From positions 1,984,001-2,048,000 of the forward strand of contig NZ_AP027149.1 of NCBI RefSeq assembly GCF_027925445.1: DNA of 64,000 nt, read 5' to 3'. The notes under the pieces are model-generated. The model was not told the origin of the DNA. It made no database searches and saw only the letters and a list, made by a program, of their open reading frames with translations. Shown in pieces: positions 36,907 to 44,624 of the stretch. This DNA is from Methylocystis bryophila. GTDB lineage: Bacteria; Pseudomonadota; Alphaproteobacteria; Rhizobiales; Beijerinckiaceae. Positions within the stretch are counted from its first letter, which is position 1, and each line of letters starts with the position of its first letter. A program made the position numbers and the translations under genes.

Positions 36907-37961
36907 TGGCACACCACGACGCGTCCGAACTGGCACACCGTCTCGCGCGCGACGCCGAGGCGGTGTGCCGCCACTACCTCTCGGCGGGACGGCGGGAGGG
37001 CCGCTACTGGCTGGTGGGCGACGTTCGCAACACGCCGGGCCGCTCGATGTTCGTGCGCCTCAAAGAGTCGGTCAAAGGGCCGGCCGGCAAATGGACCGAC
37101 GCCGCGACCGGCGAGCATGGCGATCTGCTCGACGTGATCCGGGAAAGCTGCGGCCTGGTCGACTTCAAAGACGTCGCCGATGAGGCTCGGACCTTCCTCA
37201 GCCTGCCGCACCCTGAGCCTGAGCCGGATCGTCCCCGATGGCGAACGCCCAGCGCTCCAACCGGATCACCGGAGGCAGCACGGCGGCTGTTCGCCATGTC
37301 GCAGCCGATTTCTCGTACTCTCGTAGAAACGTATCTCCGCAATCGCGGCATTACGGTTTTGCACGGAACCGGAGCGCTCCGCTTCCATCCGCGCTGCTAC
37401 TATCGGTTTGACGACCACAGCCCGACCGAGACCTGGCCGGCGATGATCGCTTCCGTCACCGATCTCGCGGGACATTCGACCGGGGCGCATCGCACCTGGC
37501 TCGATCCCGGCGGCTTTACCGAGGCGATGCTCGGCAAGGCGCCGATCGACACGCCGCGGCGGGCGATGGGCGACCTTCTCGGTCATGCTGTTCGATTTGG
37601 CGTAGTGGGCGCAGTCATGGCGGCCGGCGAGGGCATCGAGACGATGCTGTCGCTCAGATGCGTCTTGCCGACCATGCCGATGGTCGCAGCCCTCTCGGCG
37701 GCGCATCTCTCCGCCATCCTGTTCCCGGACACGCTGCGGCGACTCTACATCGCCCGCGACGACGATCCCGCCGGCGACGGCGCAATGGCTACATTGATCG
37801 ACCGGGCGCAGGAGGCGGGGATCGAGGCGATCGTGATCTCGCCACGGCTCGGCGACTTCAACGAGGATCTCCGCCTGCTTGGGATCGACGCGCTTCGGGC
37901 CGCAAGCCGGGTGCAGATCGCGGTGCAGGACGTCGCCCGCTTCATGGAGCTGGCGGCCTAG
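36906..37961 (+). CDS. Toprim-domain (DUF7146-type) primase-like protein
   Basis: 351 aa; its ATG overlaps the helicase stop by one base. The N-terminus resembles a zinc-less primase domain (RYWLVGDVRNTPGRSMFVRL). The C-terminal Toprim fold has VMAAGEGIETMLSL (Glu) and RRLYIARDDDPAGDGA (D-x-D). Proteins of this kind are found with the strawberry-notch helicase on ICEs and probably support replication or priming of transferred DNA. Confidence 0.85.
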   Translation: MAHHDASELAHRLARDAEAVCRHYLSAGRREGRYWLVGDVRNTPGRSMFVRLKESVKGPAGKWTDAATGEHGDLLDVIRESCGLVDFKDVADEARTFLSLPHPEPEPDRPRWRTPSAPTGSPEAARRLFAMSQPISRTLVETYLRNRGITVLHGTGALRFHPRCYYRFDDHSPTETWPAMIASVTDLAGHSTGAHRTWLDPGGFTEAMLGKAPIDTPRRAMGDLLGHAVRFGVVGAVMAAGEGIETMLSLRCVLPTMPMVAALSAAHLSAILFPDTLRRLYIARDDDPAGDGAMATLIDRAQEAGIEAIVISPRLGDFNEDLRLLGIDALRAASRVQIAVQDVARFMELAA

Positions 37962-38099
37962 CTGGAACGGGGATGGGGCGCGGACAGCGGCGTCGCCAAT
38001 GCCTCGGTGGTCATGCTTTCCCTCAGCGCCGGAGAGGCCACGCCCACGGCCTTCTGAGAGGGCGATCGGGCGGCAAGCGGCCCGAACCGGCAACCTTGT

Positions 38100-38162
38100 G
38101 GGCCGACTATTTTCCGTCGGCGGCGGAGCCGCCTTTACATCGCGAGACAAAATAGTCGGCCC
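38100..38162. repeat. nested inverted repeats
   Basis: Perfect 14-bp arms, GGGCCGACTATTTT (38100-38113) and AAAATAGTCGGCCC (38149-38162), enclose a second hairpin GGCGGC-GGA-GCCGCC. It lies between the Toprim and DUF2493 genes. It could be a terminator, an RNA element or a small mobile repeat. Confidence 0.6.
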
Positions 38163-38285
38163 CCTTCGGTCCTCCGCAGAGGCTTCGGCCCTCCGCTGCG
38201 CTGCGGGTGCAAGTCCGTTCCGCCCGCCGCCTTCGTCGCCATGAAGGCCGCGATGGGCGCGGCCGATCCGACAAGGAAAGCCGCG

Positions 38286-39215
38286 ATGACCACCGACCAC
38301 GACGACGATTTCGAGCCGCACCACAGCTCATCCTCGACCGATGAGGTCCTCCACGAACTCCAGCTCTATGGCTACCGTCCCTTCCAGGACGAACCTGATC
38401 CCAGGCCACTTCCCAAAGCGAACATCCTCGTCGGCAGCATCTCCGACATCTTCGACGCCCTCGTCGTGGCGCTTTCAGACACCCGCCTCGAACCCGACCT
38501 CGAGGACCTGCTCTGGTCGACGGTGAACGTCTTCCACCGCGCCATCGAACGGATCGAGCGCGAACTCGACGACAACGAGCTGGCCCAGCAGCGCTCGCAA
38601 CGGGAACAGGACGGCAGCGAGGTCAAATCCGTCGAGCTGGAACGCTTGACGGCGGAAGGCCAGACGCTGATCGAACGCCGCAACGCCTTCGAGCTGATGC
38701 GCGACCAGGCCGCCGACCAGTTCGAGCATCACACCCATTCAGCCTGGCGGCCGCGCAACGGCTCAAAGGTCAACCATCGCAACCTAACCTCGGCGATGAT
38801 CGACAGCCGGGATTTCCTCAGCGCCAAGAAGCGCGCGGACAACCAGGTGCTCCTCCCCGCGGGACCGAAGGTGGCGTTGACGGGCGGGCTCGACTTCAAC
38901 GATCACCGGCTGATCTGGGCCAAGCTCGATCAAGTCCACGCCAAGCATCCCGACATGGTGCTGTTGCACGGCGGCTCGCCCAAGGGCGCCGAGCTGATCG
39001 CCGCCAAATGGGCCGACAATCGCAAAGTTCCGCAGATCGCCTTCAAGCCCGACTGGACGAAACACGCCAAGGCCGCACCGTTCAGACGCAACGACGCACT
39101 GCTGGAAACCCTGCCGATCGGCGTCCTGCACTTCCCGGGCACCGGCATCCAGGATAACCTCGCGGACAAGGCCAAGAAGCTCGGCATCCCGGTCTGGAAG
39201 TTTGGCGGCGCGTGA
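38286..39215 (+). CDS. DUF2493-domain protein
   Basis: 309 aa from ATG 38286. Acidic helical N-terminus with a coiled coil (IERIERELDDNELAQQRSQR). The C-terminal DUF2493 (SLOG-like Rossmann) domain has KVALTGGLDFNDHRLIWAKL, VLLHGGSPKGAELIAAKWA and QIAFKPDW. Related SLOG proteins bind nucleotides or their derivatives. It is standard in this ICE family. No biochemical role is established. Confidence 0.85.
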   Translation: MTTDHDDDFEPHHSSSSTDEVLHELQLYGYRPFQDEPDPRPLPKANILVGSISDIFDALVVALSDTRLEPDLEDLLWSTVNVFHRAIERIERELDDNELAQQRSQREQDGSEVKSVELERLTAEGQTLIERRNAFELMRDQAADQFEHHTHSAWRPRNGSKVNHRNLTSAMIDSRDFLSAKKRADNQVLLPAGPKVALTGGLDFNDHRLIWAKLDQVHAKHPDMVLLHGGSPKGAELIAAKWADNRKVPQIAFKPDWTKHAKAAPFRRNDALLETLPIGVLHFPGTGIQDNLADKAKKLGIPVWKFGGA

Positions 39216-39280
39216 GCGCCGCCTTTTCCTCAGTACGTATTGGCGCCGAACCGGAAAGGCGGATCGCCGGCTTTCGCCCT

Positions 39281-39490
39281 TCAGTCCGGTTCACCCGTCA
39301 CGGCTATCCGGGCCGCACGAGCATAGTGCGCCAACTCCGCATCGTTCTCGATCAGACCATCGAGCAGCGCCTTCATGTCGTTCTGATCGGACGCCGATTG
39401 AAACGGCCCCGGCTGCCGCTCGATCGAAAGCACCGCGATGGCGAGCGCCTTCTTCACCAGATGCAGGTCACGTCCCGTGAATTCCGCCAT
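39281..39490 (-). CDS. small hypothetical protein
   Basis: 69 aa from ATG 39490: MAEFTGRDLHLVKKALAIAV, then SIERQPGPFQSASDQNDMKA. Helical, with no domain I recognise. GAGG is about ten bases upstream. It is opposite to its neighbours and convergent with the DUF2493 gene. Confidence 0.5.
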   Translation of the reverse strand: MAEFTGRDLHLVKKALAIAVLSIERQPGPFQSASDQNDMKALLDGLIENDAELAHYARAARIAVTGEPD

Positions 39491-39810
39491 GCCGCATGCC
39501 TCAGTCATCATGTCGACTCGTGAGCACAGCTTAGCCGATCGGTCAGCGCACCGTGAGGACAACGAGGTTCCACGCATTATCGGCGACGGCCTTTAAGTGG
39601 CGGCTCCTGCCGGCGAGCGCCACCCCGCGTCTATCAGCGCTGATCCTTGGTCCGGCCGAGGGCCTGACGCCATCAACCCGTAAAGGGTCGGCTTACGCGA
39701 AGCGTGCCGCCGCTGCGTCTTCGCCTTCGCGGTGATTGCGGCCCTCGGCCGAACACATCGGGCGCCTGTCGCGCGGGGATGGTCCCCGCCTCAGCACAGG
39801 AGCCGGATCA
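39491..39810. other. intergenic region with a long-range inverted repeat
   Basis: No gene recognised apart from the tail of promoter space. Perfect 12-bp arms CGGCCGAGGGCC (39653-39664) and GGCCCTCGGCCG (39740-39751) are 75 bp apart, with further hairpin-forming GC-rich sequence between. It could be a structured RNA or a leader for the following small gene. Confidence 0.4.
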
Positions 39811-39978
39811 ATGTCTCAAGCCCTCGCATTCGCTAACGCCTGGAACCTCGCCACCACCCTCTTGGTCTGCGTCGTCGTCTTTCATGCTGACGCTGGCAAC
39901 TACGGCGTCATGCTGGCCGCCGAATATGACGGCGATCCCAACGCCGTCATCCACGAATTCGACCCCTTCCAACCATGA
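39811..39978 (+). CDS. small hypothetical protein
   Basis: 55 aa, MSQALAFANAWNLATTLLVC, then VVVFHADAGNYGVMLAAEYD. AGGAG precedes the ATG. One hydrophobic stretch (residues ~12-25) could be a membrane segment or a beta strand. No known family. Confidence 0.45.
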   Translation: MSQALAFANAWNLATTLLVCVVVFHADAGNYGVMLAAEYDGDPNAVIHEFDPFQP

Positions 39979-40121
39979 AGGGCGGCGCGCCACGAGGCTG
40001 GACCGTAAGGGTCAGCGGGATTCCCACTCCCGTTGGCGCCTATCTGCGGCTATACTTGCGTGCGCCGTGGTGGTGGTGGAAGGCGCGACCGTCAGACCTT
40101 TATCTCACGGAGTACACTGCC

Positions 40122-40562
40122 ATGATCATCTTCGGACCTCTGCTTGTCATCGTCGGCATCGGCTTCTTTTGCTGGCTGCTGTTCACCCTTGCTGTCTTCG
40201 CACTGCCCTTTTTCGTCGGTCTGACGATCGGCATATGGGCCTTCCACACCGGGGCCGGCGTGCTCGGTGGAATCGCCGTGGGCCTCGTGGCGGGCGGCGT
40301 AACCTTTGGCGTCGGGCAGCTCGCGCTCGCCTTTGTGCCATGGGCGTGGCTTCGACTTCTGATCATCCTCCTTTATGTCGCGCCCGCCACCGTCGCCGGC
40401 TACAGCGCCACGCATGGAATCGCCCAGATGGCGATGCCTTCACCCACCTGGCAGGCGATCTTCGCCGTCATCGGCGCGATCGCCGTCAGCGTCACGGCGT
40501 TCGTCCGCTTCACCGGAATGGCCGCGCCCGGACCAGCCGGACAGAGCTTGGCGCGGGGCTGA
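40122..40562 (+). CDS. predicted membrane protein
   Basis: 146 aa from ATG 40122 with GGAG ten bases upstream. Four to five hydrophobic helices are visible (residues ~1-22, 24-45, 47-68, 72-92, 110-130), rich in Gly and Ala. No catalytic motif. It is accessory to the ICE; an immunity, transport or entry-exclusion role cannot be decided. Confidence 0.6.
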   Translation: MIIFGPLLVIVGIGFFCWLLFTLAVFALPFFVGLTIGIWAFHTGAGVLGGIAVGLVAGGVTFGVGQLALAFVPWAWLRLLIILLYVAPATVAGYSATHGIAQMAMPSPTWQAIFAVIGAIAVSVTAFVRFTGMAAPGPAGQSLARG

Positions 40563-41018
40563 CACCGTCACCGCGACGGGGTGGGGCTGGATCAGGCATT
40601 CCGTATGCTCGTCGTCCTCGTCATCGAACACGGAGTGAGTGCGGCCGGGCGTCGAGGCTCACCCCGTCATCGCATAGTGCCGGGCGTTGCGGCGGGTCGT
40701 TGAGGCGGCACGGCCGAGGTGGCAACGTCTTACGGATACGGCCAACGAAGGGCGTGACGGAGCGTGCCGCCGGAGAGCTTGGTCTCGGAAGCAGGAGATC
40801 CGTTGGTGGCCAGGACAGGGCCCGCACCGCCGTCGAATTCACTGGCCAACCTCTGCGGTGACTCGAGAATCGCCACGTTCCCCTTGATGTCAGCTCTGTC
40901 GGGCCGAGCGCACCGAACGGCCTCTTCGATGGACTGATCTGGCCGAAGGCCGGCTAAAGCCTCGACCGCCTATGGCGCAACAGCGGCGTCGAAACTTTCT
41001 TCCCCTGCCGGACCCCCA
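40563..41018. other. intergenic region, no gene recognised
   Basis: GC-rich non-coding stretch after the membrane protein. Short open frames lack ribosome sites and family resemblance. Tandem hairpins follow at 41019. Confidence 0.4.
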
Positions 41019-41135
41019 CCCCACGCGACGAGTCGCGTGGGGACCCCGAGGGCGCCGTCATTCCTCGCGAGACAAGAAAGCCCCTCCTTTGCTGTCGAGC
41101 CCCATCGCCCACCCCATCGCGCAAGCGCGATGGGG
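41019..41135. repeat. two related hairpins upstream of DUF736
   Basis: Hairpin 1 is CCCCACGCGA-CGAG-TCGCGTGGGG (41019-41042). Hairpin 2 is CCCCATCGCG-CAAG-CGCGATGGGG (41112-41135). Both are followed by ACCCC and then a GGG(C)-rich stretch. The two 10-bp stems differ in sequence yet stay fully paired, so structure is conserved. They may form a leader RNA or a repeat family. Confidence 0.55.
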
Positions 41136-41234
41136 ACCCCGGGCAGGGGTGCGCCGTCGGTCGCCTCCGGCCCTTCGATCACCATCGAGGCCGCAATGGT
41201 GCGGGCTCGCAAACAGAGATCAAGGAGAACTACC

Positions 41235-41558
41235 ATGGCGACCATCGGCACCTTCAAGAAGTCCGGCAACGAATTCACCGGCGCGATCGTCACCCTCTCG
41301 GTCCAGGCCAAGAACGTCCGGATCGTCCCCGAAACCACCCGCTCCGGCGACAACAGCCCCAGCCACCGCGTCTATGTCGGCCGGGTCGAGATCGGCGCCG
41401 CCTGGGCCAAGCGCTCCAACGAGGGCCGCGACTATCTGGGCCTCAAGCTCGACGATCCGAGCTTCACCGCCCCGATCTTCGCCAACCTCTTCAACGACGA
41501 GGACGGCGAGGGCTACAGCCTGATCTGGTCCCGCCCCAACGGCCGCCGGAGCGACTGA
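41235..41558 (+). CDS. DUF736-family protein (copy 1)
   Basis: 107 aa from ATG behind AAGGAG. MATIGTFKKSGNEFTGAIVT ... SPSHRVYVGRVEIGAAW ... SFTAPIFANLF is the full DUF736 pattern. A second copy lies at 47720-48055. DUF736 proteins are small beta-rich proteins nearly confined to alpha- and gammaproteobacterial conjugative elements; function unknown. Confidence 0.88.
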   Translation: MATIGTFKKSGNEFTGAIVTLSVQAKNVRIVPETTRSGDNSPSHRVYVGRVEIGAAWAKRSNEGRDYLGLKLDDPSFTAPIFANLFNDEDGEGYSLIWSRPNGRRSD

Positions 41559-41572
41559 CCCTGCCTACAATA

Positions 41573-41597
41573 CCCCGTCCGGCTGGTCCGGGCGGGG
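41573..41597. terminator. stem-loop between convergent genes
   Basis: CCCCGTCCGG and CCGGGCGGGG pair over ten positions with one G-T wobble and a CTGGT loop, between the DUF736 stop and the hydrolase stop. It could end transcription from both sides. There is no T-tract. Confidence 0.45.
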
Positions 41598-41612
41598 CAT
41601 CGCCTTGCAGCT

Positions 41613-42380
41613 TCAGCGCGCGGCGGTGTGCGGGCGGGTTTGGTCGAGCAGATCGAAGAGCTTGCCGGGGTCGAGGCGGATCACATGGCCCGAACCTGGC
41701 ACGATGGTGAGCGTGTTCTGGATGCCCAGCCGGTCCAACTCCTGGCTGGCGTCACGCGAGCCGCGCACCCACTCGGTGTCGTCGCCGCCAGCGAAGGCCG
41801 CGACCGGGATACCCCTGAGGTTCTTGAGTGCGGCAAAGGCGCGGTCGTCGGGCGGAACCCCGGGCAGCACGGTCAGCGAGACAAAGCGGTCAGGAAACTC
41901 GGTGATGACGCGATAGGCTGAGAGACCGCCGTTGGAGACGCCGGCGAGATGCGCCTTGCCGCCCTCGACGCGGACGGAACGCGCGACCTCGTCGACGAGA
42001 GGCGGGAGTTCCCGTTCGAGGCCGCTATAGAAGTTCTCCCCGCTCGGCGCTGCGGGGCTGATGACCACCCACCCGCGCCGCTTCGCCTCGGCTTCCCAGT
42101 AGAAATTCAGGCCCGCCTCGACCATCTGTCGAGACTGATCGCCTGGTGGCAGCGCAAGCAGAACCGGGTAGGCTTTGCTCTTGTCGAAATGATCGGGCAG
42201 GACGAGCGCATAGTCGATCGTGTGGCCGTTGTGGACGAACTGACGGTCATCGGCGGCATGGGCGGCAGCCGCGATCATCTGGGAACACAGCAGGGCGAAC
42301 CCAAGCAGCAGGCCGGCAGTGTGAAAGGGGCGGCGGGCGCCTGCGGCGCGCGGACGGAAACCGGCGGTGAGATACGGCAA
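41613..42380 (-). CDS. secreted alpha/beta hydrolase
   Basis: About 255 aa from a TTG with GGAG eight bases upstream; an upstream TTG at 42482 is an alternative. A signal peptide is visible (AGLLLGFALLCSQMIAAAAH-A). The nucleophile elbow is GVSNGG (G-x-S-x-G). The oxyanion region VLLALPPGDQ and the late His in PGSGHVIRLDP complete the triad. Similar to esterase/PHB-depolymerase-like hydrolases. It is cargo rather than transfer machinery; substrate unknown. Confidence 0.75.
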   Translation of the reverse strand: MPYLTAGFRPRAAGARRPFHTAGLLLGFALLCSQMIAAAAHAADDRQFVHNGHTIDYALVLPDHFDKSKAYPVLLALPPGDQSRQMVEAGLNFYWEAEAKRRGWVVISPAAPSGENFYSGLERELPPLVDEVARSVRVEGGKAHLAGVSNGGLSAYRVITEFPDRFVSLTVLPGVPPDDRAFAALKNLRGIPVAAFAGGDDTEWVRGSRDASQELDRLGIQNTLTIVPGSGHVIRLDPGKLFDLLDQTRPHTAAR

Positions 42381-42500
42381 CGGAAACTCCAACGGTTGCG
42401 GGCCGGGTCCGCGAGCGGCCTGCCAGATTGACGAGCCCAATCCTTCCGAGCCACGTCCGAAGTTAGTCTCCGACTGGTTCAAGTTACAGGGTGTCCGTGG

Positions 42501-42746
42501 CTAAGGCTCCGCCGGCGCCTTTTTGCGGGCCTTCGAGAATGCGGCGAGCACCAGTTCCGTCGCCTCGACCTCAAGCGCCTCCGCGATCCGGCCGAGCACG
42601 GTGACGCTGGCCGAGACGTCGGCGCGCTCGATCCCTCCGAGGTAGCGGGCGCTCAACCCGGCCCTCTCAGCCAACTCCTCCTGCGTCATCCCTTTCGCAT
42701 GACGCAACCGACGCAGATTGACCGCCACGACCTCCTTGAGATCCAT
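42501..42746 (-). CDS. XRE-family regulator of the ICE excision module
   Basis: 81 aa. Helix-turn-helix LRRLRHAKGMTQEELAERAG then LSARYLGGIERADVSASVTV, with a short C-terminal helix (LGRIAEALEVEATELVL), like controller-protein (C-protein) and QseC/QseM-type regulators. It is divergent from DUF2285/fseA genes, with two matching operators between. It probably represses itself and controls excision genes, by analogy with ICEMlSymR7A. Confidence 0.8.
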   Translation of the reverse strand: MDLKEVVAVNLRRLRHAKGMTQEELAERAGLSARYLGGIERADVSASVTVLGRIAEALEVEATELVLAAFSKARKKAPAEP

Positions 42747-42767
42747 GGCGATGATGGAGCCGATATC

Positions 42768-42796
42768 GGAACTATCGTTCCAGGAACGATCATTCC
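42768..42796. promoter_or_regulatory. paired operators between XRE and DUF2285 genes
   Basis: O1 is GGAACTATCGTTCC (42768-42781) and O2 is GGAACGATCATTCC (42783-42796), each an imperfect dyad with GGAA...TTCC ends, 15 bp apart. Their inner halves also form a perfect palindrome, ATCGTTCC-A-GGAACGAT (42774-42790). They are 22 bases from the XRE start, ideal for a dimer-of-dimers repressor/activator switch. Confidence 0.65.
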
Positions 42797-42974
42797 GATT
42801 CGTACATGCGAGTGCTATTCATCGAAGCTGCGAAGGCCCCAGTTTGCCATTTTCCCAAGCAACGTGATGCGCGCCAAGCATCGCGAAGTAAGTATTTCGC
42901 GGCGTGAATCTTGCAAAAATTCTCGGTAAATGAATGGCTAACGCATTGCCTTGATCTCAAGGGGGTAGATCGCA

Positions 42975-43238
42975 ATGACCCAGGCGCCTTTCCAGGACCG
43001 GCCGCCGCACACCGACCGCGTGAACGCCTATGACGAGCAGCATCTCGCGATCTATCTTCGATTGCTGATGGCCGACGAAGAGGGCGCTGACTGGCGCGAA
43101 GTCGTCCAGGTGATCTTCGGCCTCAATCCGGCCCAAGAGCCCGCCCGTGCCAAAACGGTCCATGACAGCCATCTGGCGCGGGCGCGCTGGATGACTGAGA
43201 CGGGTTATCGGCACTTGCTTGAACACCGGATGCAGTGA
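42975..43238 (+). CDS. DUF2285-domain protein
   Basis: 87 aa. NAYDEQHLAIYLRLLMADEE then WREVVQVIFGLNPAQEPARA and ARWMTETGYRHLLEHRM match the DUF2285 (DNA-binding) family found beside FseA in ICEs. It has its own promoter space downstream of the paired operators. It probably acts in the excision/transfer regulatory circuit. Confidence 0.8.
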   Translation: MTQAPFQDRPPHTDRVNAYDEQHLAIYLRLLMADEEGADWREVVQVIFGLNPAQEPARAKTVHDSHLARARWMTETGYRHLLEHRMQ

Positions 43239-43359
43239 GCCGACAGCTCACACTCCTCCGGCTCGCAGCCACACGTGATGCAACCTTAAGGACTACTTTT
43301 TCCGACGAGTTTTCCGGATCGTGGAAGCCCCATGGAGGGACAAAACGAGAGGAAACGTC

Positions 43360-43569
43360 ATGCCCACGGAGTATTGGCGCTCGCCGGAGACGATTGATCG
43401 CCTGAACCGCCTCGAACGCCCCGGCTTCGCCGTCGAATTCCTGCGCCGCAACACCCATTACCGCCGCGACTTCGCCCACACACAACGCCAGATCGCACGC
43501 GCCTCCGTCGATGCCGAGACCGCCGGCGTCAGTCTCGCTCGACGATGGGGGTTACGTTTTCGCCCATGA
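43360..43569 (+). CDS. FseA N-terminal part (Msi172-like, zero frame)
   Basis: 69 aa ending at TGA 43567-43569. MPTEYWRSPETIDRLNRLER ... FAVEFLRRNTHYRRDF ... ARRWGLRF is the small transcriptional-regulator domain that precedes DUF2285 in FseA. The conserved RRWGLRF falls at a TTT-C just before the stop, and the +1 frame continues directly into the DUF2285 domain. In ICEMlSymR7A the homologous pair is fused by +1 programmed frameshifting to make the excision activator. AGAGG precedes the ATG. Confidence 0.8.
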   Translation: MPTEYWRSPETIDRLNRLERPGFAVEFLRRNTHYRRDFAHTQRQIARASVDAETAGVSLARRWGLRFRP

Positions 43570-44146
43570 CCCCGCGTCTCCGGTCGGGCTCGAACCCGCC
43601 ATGTGGCTACCGGAAGTCTCGCCGGCCACGCTGATTCTGGAACTGGCGCCATCCGGGTTCGAGGCCGCTTCATCCTTCGATCCCCGCGCCTTCGGTCCGG
43701 CGCTCGTCGAGCGGACAGACGCCGATGGACGGGAGCTGGTGATCGTCGACGGATCGGGCGAACTCCATATCCGCGTGCAGGACGACCAGGCCACGCAACG
43801 ACCGGCCGTGCTTCTCCCGCTCGACAGCATGTTCGAGTTGCGGATCGACGTCGCGCTACGCTTCGCCCGCCGCCTCAGCGGCCGGCGCATCAACTTTCTC
43901 CCGGCCGCCCTGCGGCTCACGTCCTTCCAGAAACGGCGACTGATCCAGCTGCTCCACGCCTTCGACGTTCACGATGCCGGCGGTGGCCCGCGCGACGTCG
44001 CGGCGGAAGTGCTCACCTCCGACCACGCCCAGCTTCCCTCGGTCGAGTGGAAGGATTCGCACGCGCGCCGCAAGGCCAACCGCCTCATCCACGATTCGAT
44101 CACCCTGGTCGAAAGGGGCTACCTTAAGCTCCTGCGCGGTCTCTGA
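43511..44146 (+). CDS. fseA: FseA C-terminal part (DUF2285, +1 frame)
   Basis: DUF2285 domain: AMWLPEVSPATLILELAPSG, PLDSMFELRIDVALRFAR and LTSFQKRRLIQLLHAFDVHD. The in-frame ATG at 43511 lies inside the upstream gene and has no ribosome site. The conserved part begins about base 43562, exactly after the likely slip site TTT-C at 43558-43561. The real product is therefore probably a ~262-aa fusion read as 43360-43560 joined to 43562-44146. FseA activates the excisionase gene, found 210 bp downstream here. Confidence 0.82.
   Translation: MPRPPASVSLDDGGYVFAHDPASPVGLEPAMWLPEVSPATLILELAPSGFEAASSFDPRAFGPALVERTDADGRELVIVDGSGELHIRVQDDQATQRPAVLLPLDSMFELRIDVALRFARRLSGRRINFLPAALRLTSFQKRRLIQLLHAFDVHDAGGGPRDVAAEVLTSDHAQLPSVEWKDSHARRKANRLIHDSITLVERGYLKLLRGL
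43558..43561 (+). promoter_or_regulatory. candidate +1 ribosomal frameshift site
   Basis: Zero-frame codons CGT-TTT-CGC-CCA-TGA. tRNA-Phe with GAA anticodon on TTT can slip forward to TTC, a better match, and enter the frame GCC-CAT-GAC of the DUF2285 part. The product RRWGLRF-AHDP keeps the family pattern. The TGA two codons after the slip codon would favour pausing. Confidence 0.6.
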
Positions 44147-44358
44147 CGCGCCACTCATCCCTCCCAGTCACCGCCATCACCACGCCGCTCTCGCCGTGCG
44201 GCCTCGTCGGCGACGTCTCTGCTCGCCTCGTCGCGAACGCGGGGGGACACGCACCAGCGAGAATTTTCGTCCACCCCCAACGCCCGGACCCTGCGCCACC
44301 GTGACCCGGACATGCCGCGACTTAGCCGCGGCGCTTCGAGGCAAGACGGAGGCTTCCC

Positions 44359-44610
44359 ATGCTCGACAGGTCCGCGCAGCTCGCCACCCGCTACGTCAGA
44401 ACCCATGAAGCGGCGCGCATCCTCGGCATCTCGCCGCGCACGCTGGAGAAATACCGCTGCCACGGCAGCGGGCCGACCTTCCGCAAGCTCGGCGGTCGCG
44501 TCGTCTACGCGATCGCCGACCTCGAAGCCTGGGCCGACCGGGCCGCGTGCAGCTCGACGTCCGATCCTCGATACGTCGAGGCCCGCGCCGCCGGCCACGC
44601 GCATCGCTGA
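44359..44610 (+). CDS. excisionase / recombination directionality factor (RdfS-like)
   Basis: 83 aa MerR/AlpA-type helix-turn-helix: RYVRTHEAARILGISPRTLE, then GPTFRKLGGRVVYAIADLEA. Such small winged-helix proteins bend attP/attL and direct the integrase to excise. It follows fseA and precedes repA, the order of ICEMlSymR7A-type elements, so it likely works with the integrase at 10920. Confidence 0.87.
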   Translation: MLDRSAQLATRYVRTHEAARILGISPRTLEKYRCHGSGPTFRKLGGRVVYAIADLEAWADRAACSSTSDPRYVEARAAGHAHR

Positions 44611-44624
44611 CGCGGCGCTCGTCG

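Noticed and set aside
34306..36936. Long minus-strand open frame (876 codons) opposite the helicase
   Set aside because: It lies wholly opposite a gene with clear catalytic motifs; its composition is Arg/Ala/Gly-rich with no domain. A GC-rich shadow frame.
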